Assembly (NCBI GenBank): GCA_023387735.1
Contig: JAEWHP010000044.1
Location: 124,001 to 188,000 of the forward strand
Reading direction: 5' to 3'
Length of the DNA stretch: 64,000 nt
Source of the DNA: Pseudomonadota bacterium
GTDB taxonomy: Bacteria > Pseudomonadota > Alphaproteobacteria > Rhizobiales > Xanthobacteraceae
Positions 62,553-64,000 of the stretch are shown here, piece after piece. Numbering within the stretch: position 1 is the stretch's first letter; the number at the start of each line of letters is the position of its first letter. The position numbers and the translations under genes are program-made. The notes below the pieces were generated by a model. It saw only the letters and a program-made list of their open reading frames with translations. It did no database searches and was not told where the DNA came from.

Positions 62553-62624
62553 CTAGTGGCGCGATCGAAATACCAGCATAAGCATCGAACGCGAGGGCGC
62601 GATCTGCGAATACATCGAAATCAT
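62553..62624 (-). CDS. Possible 23-residue small protein or leader peptide
   Basis: ATG 62624 preceded by GGGGAG at ideal spacing (six bases) and closed by TAG at 62553. The product is MISMYSQIAPSRSMLML followed by VFRSRH: weakly amphipathic and basic, with four Met. It lies in the 326-base leader of the ABC exporter, on the same strand and about 150 bases upstream of its start. It could be a regulatory leader or a small protein. The strong ribosome site is the only support. Confidence 0.4.
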   Translation of the reverse strand: MISMYSQIAPSRSMLMLVFRSRH

Positions 62625-62724
62625 GCAAATCTCCCCGGTTCGAGCGACAATGCGATGCTTATAGATGCATCACCGGTGATTTGCAACATGACAAGCGCGT
62701 GATGTGCGCGTGTTGCCATCCCAA

Positions 62725-64000
62725 CTAATGCGCATCGCCGCCGGCGGCCAATGCGGACGGCTTCTTCAGCGTCAGCACCAGCACGCTGAGGCCGAGATAG
62801 AACACCGCCAGCATGAAGAAGGCGTCGCCATAGCTCATCACCACCGCCTGGCGGTGCACGATCTGCGACAATTGCTTCAGCGCCATCAGCGCGGCGTCGC
62901 CCATGCCCTGCATGCGCTCCGTGAACATCTTGAGCGTCTCGACCGCGGTGGCATTGCCCCAGGTGACGCTGTCATGCAGGCGCGAGATGTGCAGGTCGGT
63001 GCGCTGGTTCAGCACCTGGTTGATGACAGCCAATCCCACCGCGCCGCCGAGATTGCGCGTCAGGTTGAACAGCCCCGATGCGTTCTTCACCCGCTCCGGC
63101 GCCAGCGTGCCGAGCGCGATGGTGTTGGTCGGCACCATCGCCATCATCATGCCGACGCCGCGCAGGATCTGCGGCACCAGCAATTCGTAGAAATCATACT
63201 CCTTGGTGATCCAGGTCATCTGATAGGAGCCGAGCGCGAACAGAACGAGCCCGATCGCGATAATAATGCGCATGTCGTACTTCACCATCAGCCGCCCCAC
63301 GATCGGCGCGGTGAGGAACATGGCAATGCCGGAGACGAACATGGTTTCGCCGATCATCAGCGGGCTGTAGCCGCGAACTTCGGCGAGGTAGCGCGGGTAG
63401 ATGTAGGTGAGGCCGTACAGGCCGATGCCGACGCAGAACGAGATCAGGCAGCCGACGCCGAAATTGCGGTCGCCGAAGGTCCTGATGTCGACGATCGGCT
63501 CCTTGACGCTGAGCACCCGCCAGAAGAAGGCGAGCGCCGAGACCGCACAGATCGCCGCGCACACCGCCACCGAGGTGTCTTCGAACCATTGCGACTGCGG
63601 CCCCTCCTCCAGCACGTATTCCAGCGTGCCGAGAAAGCCCGCCATGAACAAGAGGCCCCACCAGTCGAAATGCTCGAGCAGCGCGAAGTTCGGCTTGTCG
63701 AAATCGACCAGCGCCAGCACGCCGATGGTGATGCCGATGCCGGGCACGATGTTGATGAAGAACAGCCAGTGCCACGACATCAGGTCGGTGATGTAGCCGC
63801 CGATGGTCGGCCCGATGGTCGGCGCCAGCGTCGCGACCAGTCCGATGATGGGGCCGACGATGTAGAATTTCGAGCGCGGAAACACCGTGTAGGCGGAGGC
63901 GAACACGGTCGGGATCATGCCGGCGCCCAAAAATCCCTGGATCGAACGCCACAGGATCATCTGCTCGATGGTCGAGGCGAGACCGCAGAACAGGCTGGCG
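62725..64000 (-). CDS. DHA2-family (EmrB/QacA-like) drug exporter, N-terminus outside the window
   Basis: Open to the window edge, with 424 residues visible. Fourteen-helix MFS type: QMILWRSIQGFLGAGMIPTV and APTIGPTIGGYITDLMSWHW (the conserved GPTLGG-like motif), GNRD-like linkers, and a C-terminal ASGLFNLTRNLGGAVGLAVI. It exports drugs through an EmrA-like adaptor and an outer-membrane channel; an adaptor gene, if present, would lie upstream outside the window. Ends AAGGDAH at 62725. Confidence 0.9.
   Translation of the reverse strand, partial: ASLFCGLASTIEQMILWRSIQGFLGAGMIPTVFASAYTVFPRSKFYIVGPIIGLVATLAPTIGPTIGGYITDLMSWHWLFFINIVPGIGITIGVLALVDFDKPNFALLEHFDWWGLLFMAGFLGTLEYVLEEGPQSQWFEDTSVAVCAAICAVSALAFFWRVLSVKEPIVDIRTFGDRNFGVGCLISFCVGIGLYGLTYIYPRYLAEVRGYSPLMIGETMFVSGIAMFLTAPIVGRLMVKYDMRIIIAIGLVLFALGSYQMTWITKEYDFYELLVPQILRGVGMMMAMVPTNTIALGTLAPERVKNASGLFNLTRNLGGAVGLAVINQVLNQRTDLHISRLHDSVTWGNATAVETLKMFTERMQGMGDAALMALKQLSQIVHRQAVVMSYGDAFFMLAVFYLGLSVLVLTLKKPSALAAGGDAH

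Noticed and set aside
1..64000. tRNA or rRNA genes, IS elements with transposase, prophage genes
   Set aside because: None was recognised; the only RNA gene supported is rnpB, and no transposase or integrase frame is present.

Overview
The window looks like chromosomal DNA of a Bradyrhizobium-type alphaproteobacterium (Nitrobacteraceae). It is about 65% GC, has meso-DAP peptidoglycan genes in the rhizobial order, and carries several families of short palindromic repeats of the kind seen in that group. The taxon is inferred from gene content and protein flavour; no 16S gene or tRNA was seen.

Layout. 1-24.9 kb is a mixed housekeeping and accessory segment: an M61-like protease fragment, an FAD-linked oxidase, a thioesterase, an AraC-TPR regulator, a methyltransferase, a DUF1328 membrane protein, a UvrD/PcrA helicase, GNAT, an ABC-2 exporter pair, an L,D-transpeptidase, a split YeeE/YedE sulfur transporter with an AhpD-like protein, a membrane-fused spermidine-synthase-like protein, a phytoene-desaturase-like oxidoreductase, a lone Flp pilin, PrmA, an M24B aminopeptidase, a Bcr/CflA-type MFS exporter, a repeat-rich stretch, a cysteine-repeat secreted peptide and an unknown secreted protein.

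25-53 kb is the division and cell wall (dcw) cluster on the minus strand. Read 5' to 3' it runs rsmH-ftsL-ftsI-murE-murF-mraY-murD-[AbiEii-type cassette]-ftsW-murG-murC-[GIY-YIG unit]-murB-ddl-ftsQ-ftsA-ftsZ-lpxC-bamD-recN-[GIY-YIG unit]-ligA. It makes the lipid II precursor, polymerises it at the septum, builds the Z-ring, starts lipid A synthesis and supports the outer membrane. 53.5-64 kb holds a peptidoglycan amidase, a P1B-5-like metal ATPase with a hemerythrin-like tail, the RNase P RNA gene, a frameshifted alpha/beta hydrolase, a TauE-type permease, an EamA exporter, a small unknown protein, an ABC exporter and a DHA2 drug exporter cut by the window edge.

The most interesting pattern is that every accessory insertion in the otherwise conserved dcw/ligA block is bracketed by palindromic repeats. 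One single-domain GIY-YIG nuclease gene lies between perfect 36-bp inverted repeats (38532-38906). A second lies between two nearly identical 80-bp palindromic elements (27124-27602). A nucleotidyltransferase toxin-antitoxin-like pair lies between two copies of a third repeat (42908-44233). A copy of the 80-bp family is also translated in frame inside the UvrD helicase. I suggest that the GIY-YIG proteins and the repeats are functionally paired nuclease-repeat units; that is inference. Other points of note are the Cys-repeat peptide at 23458, a full CtrA-type box upstream of ftsQAZ, and the hemerythrin-tailed metal ATPase.
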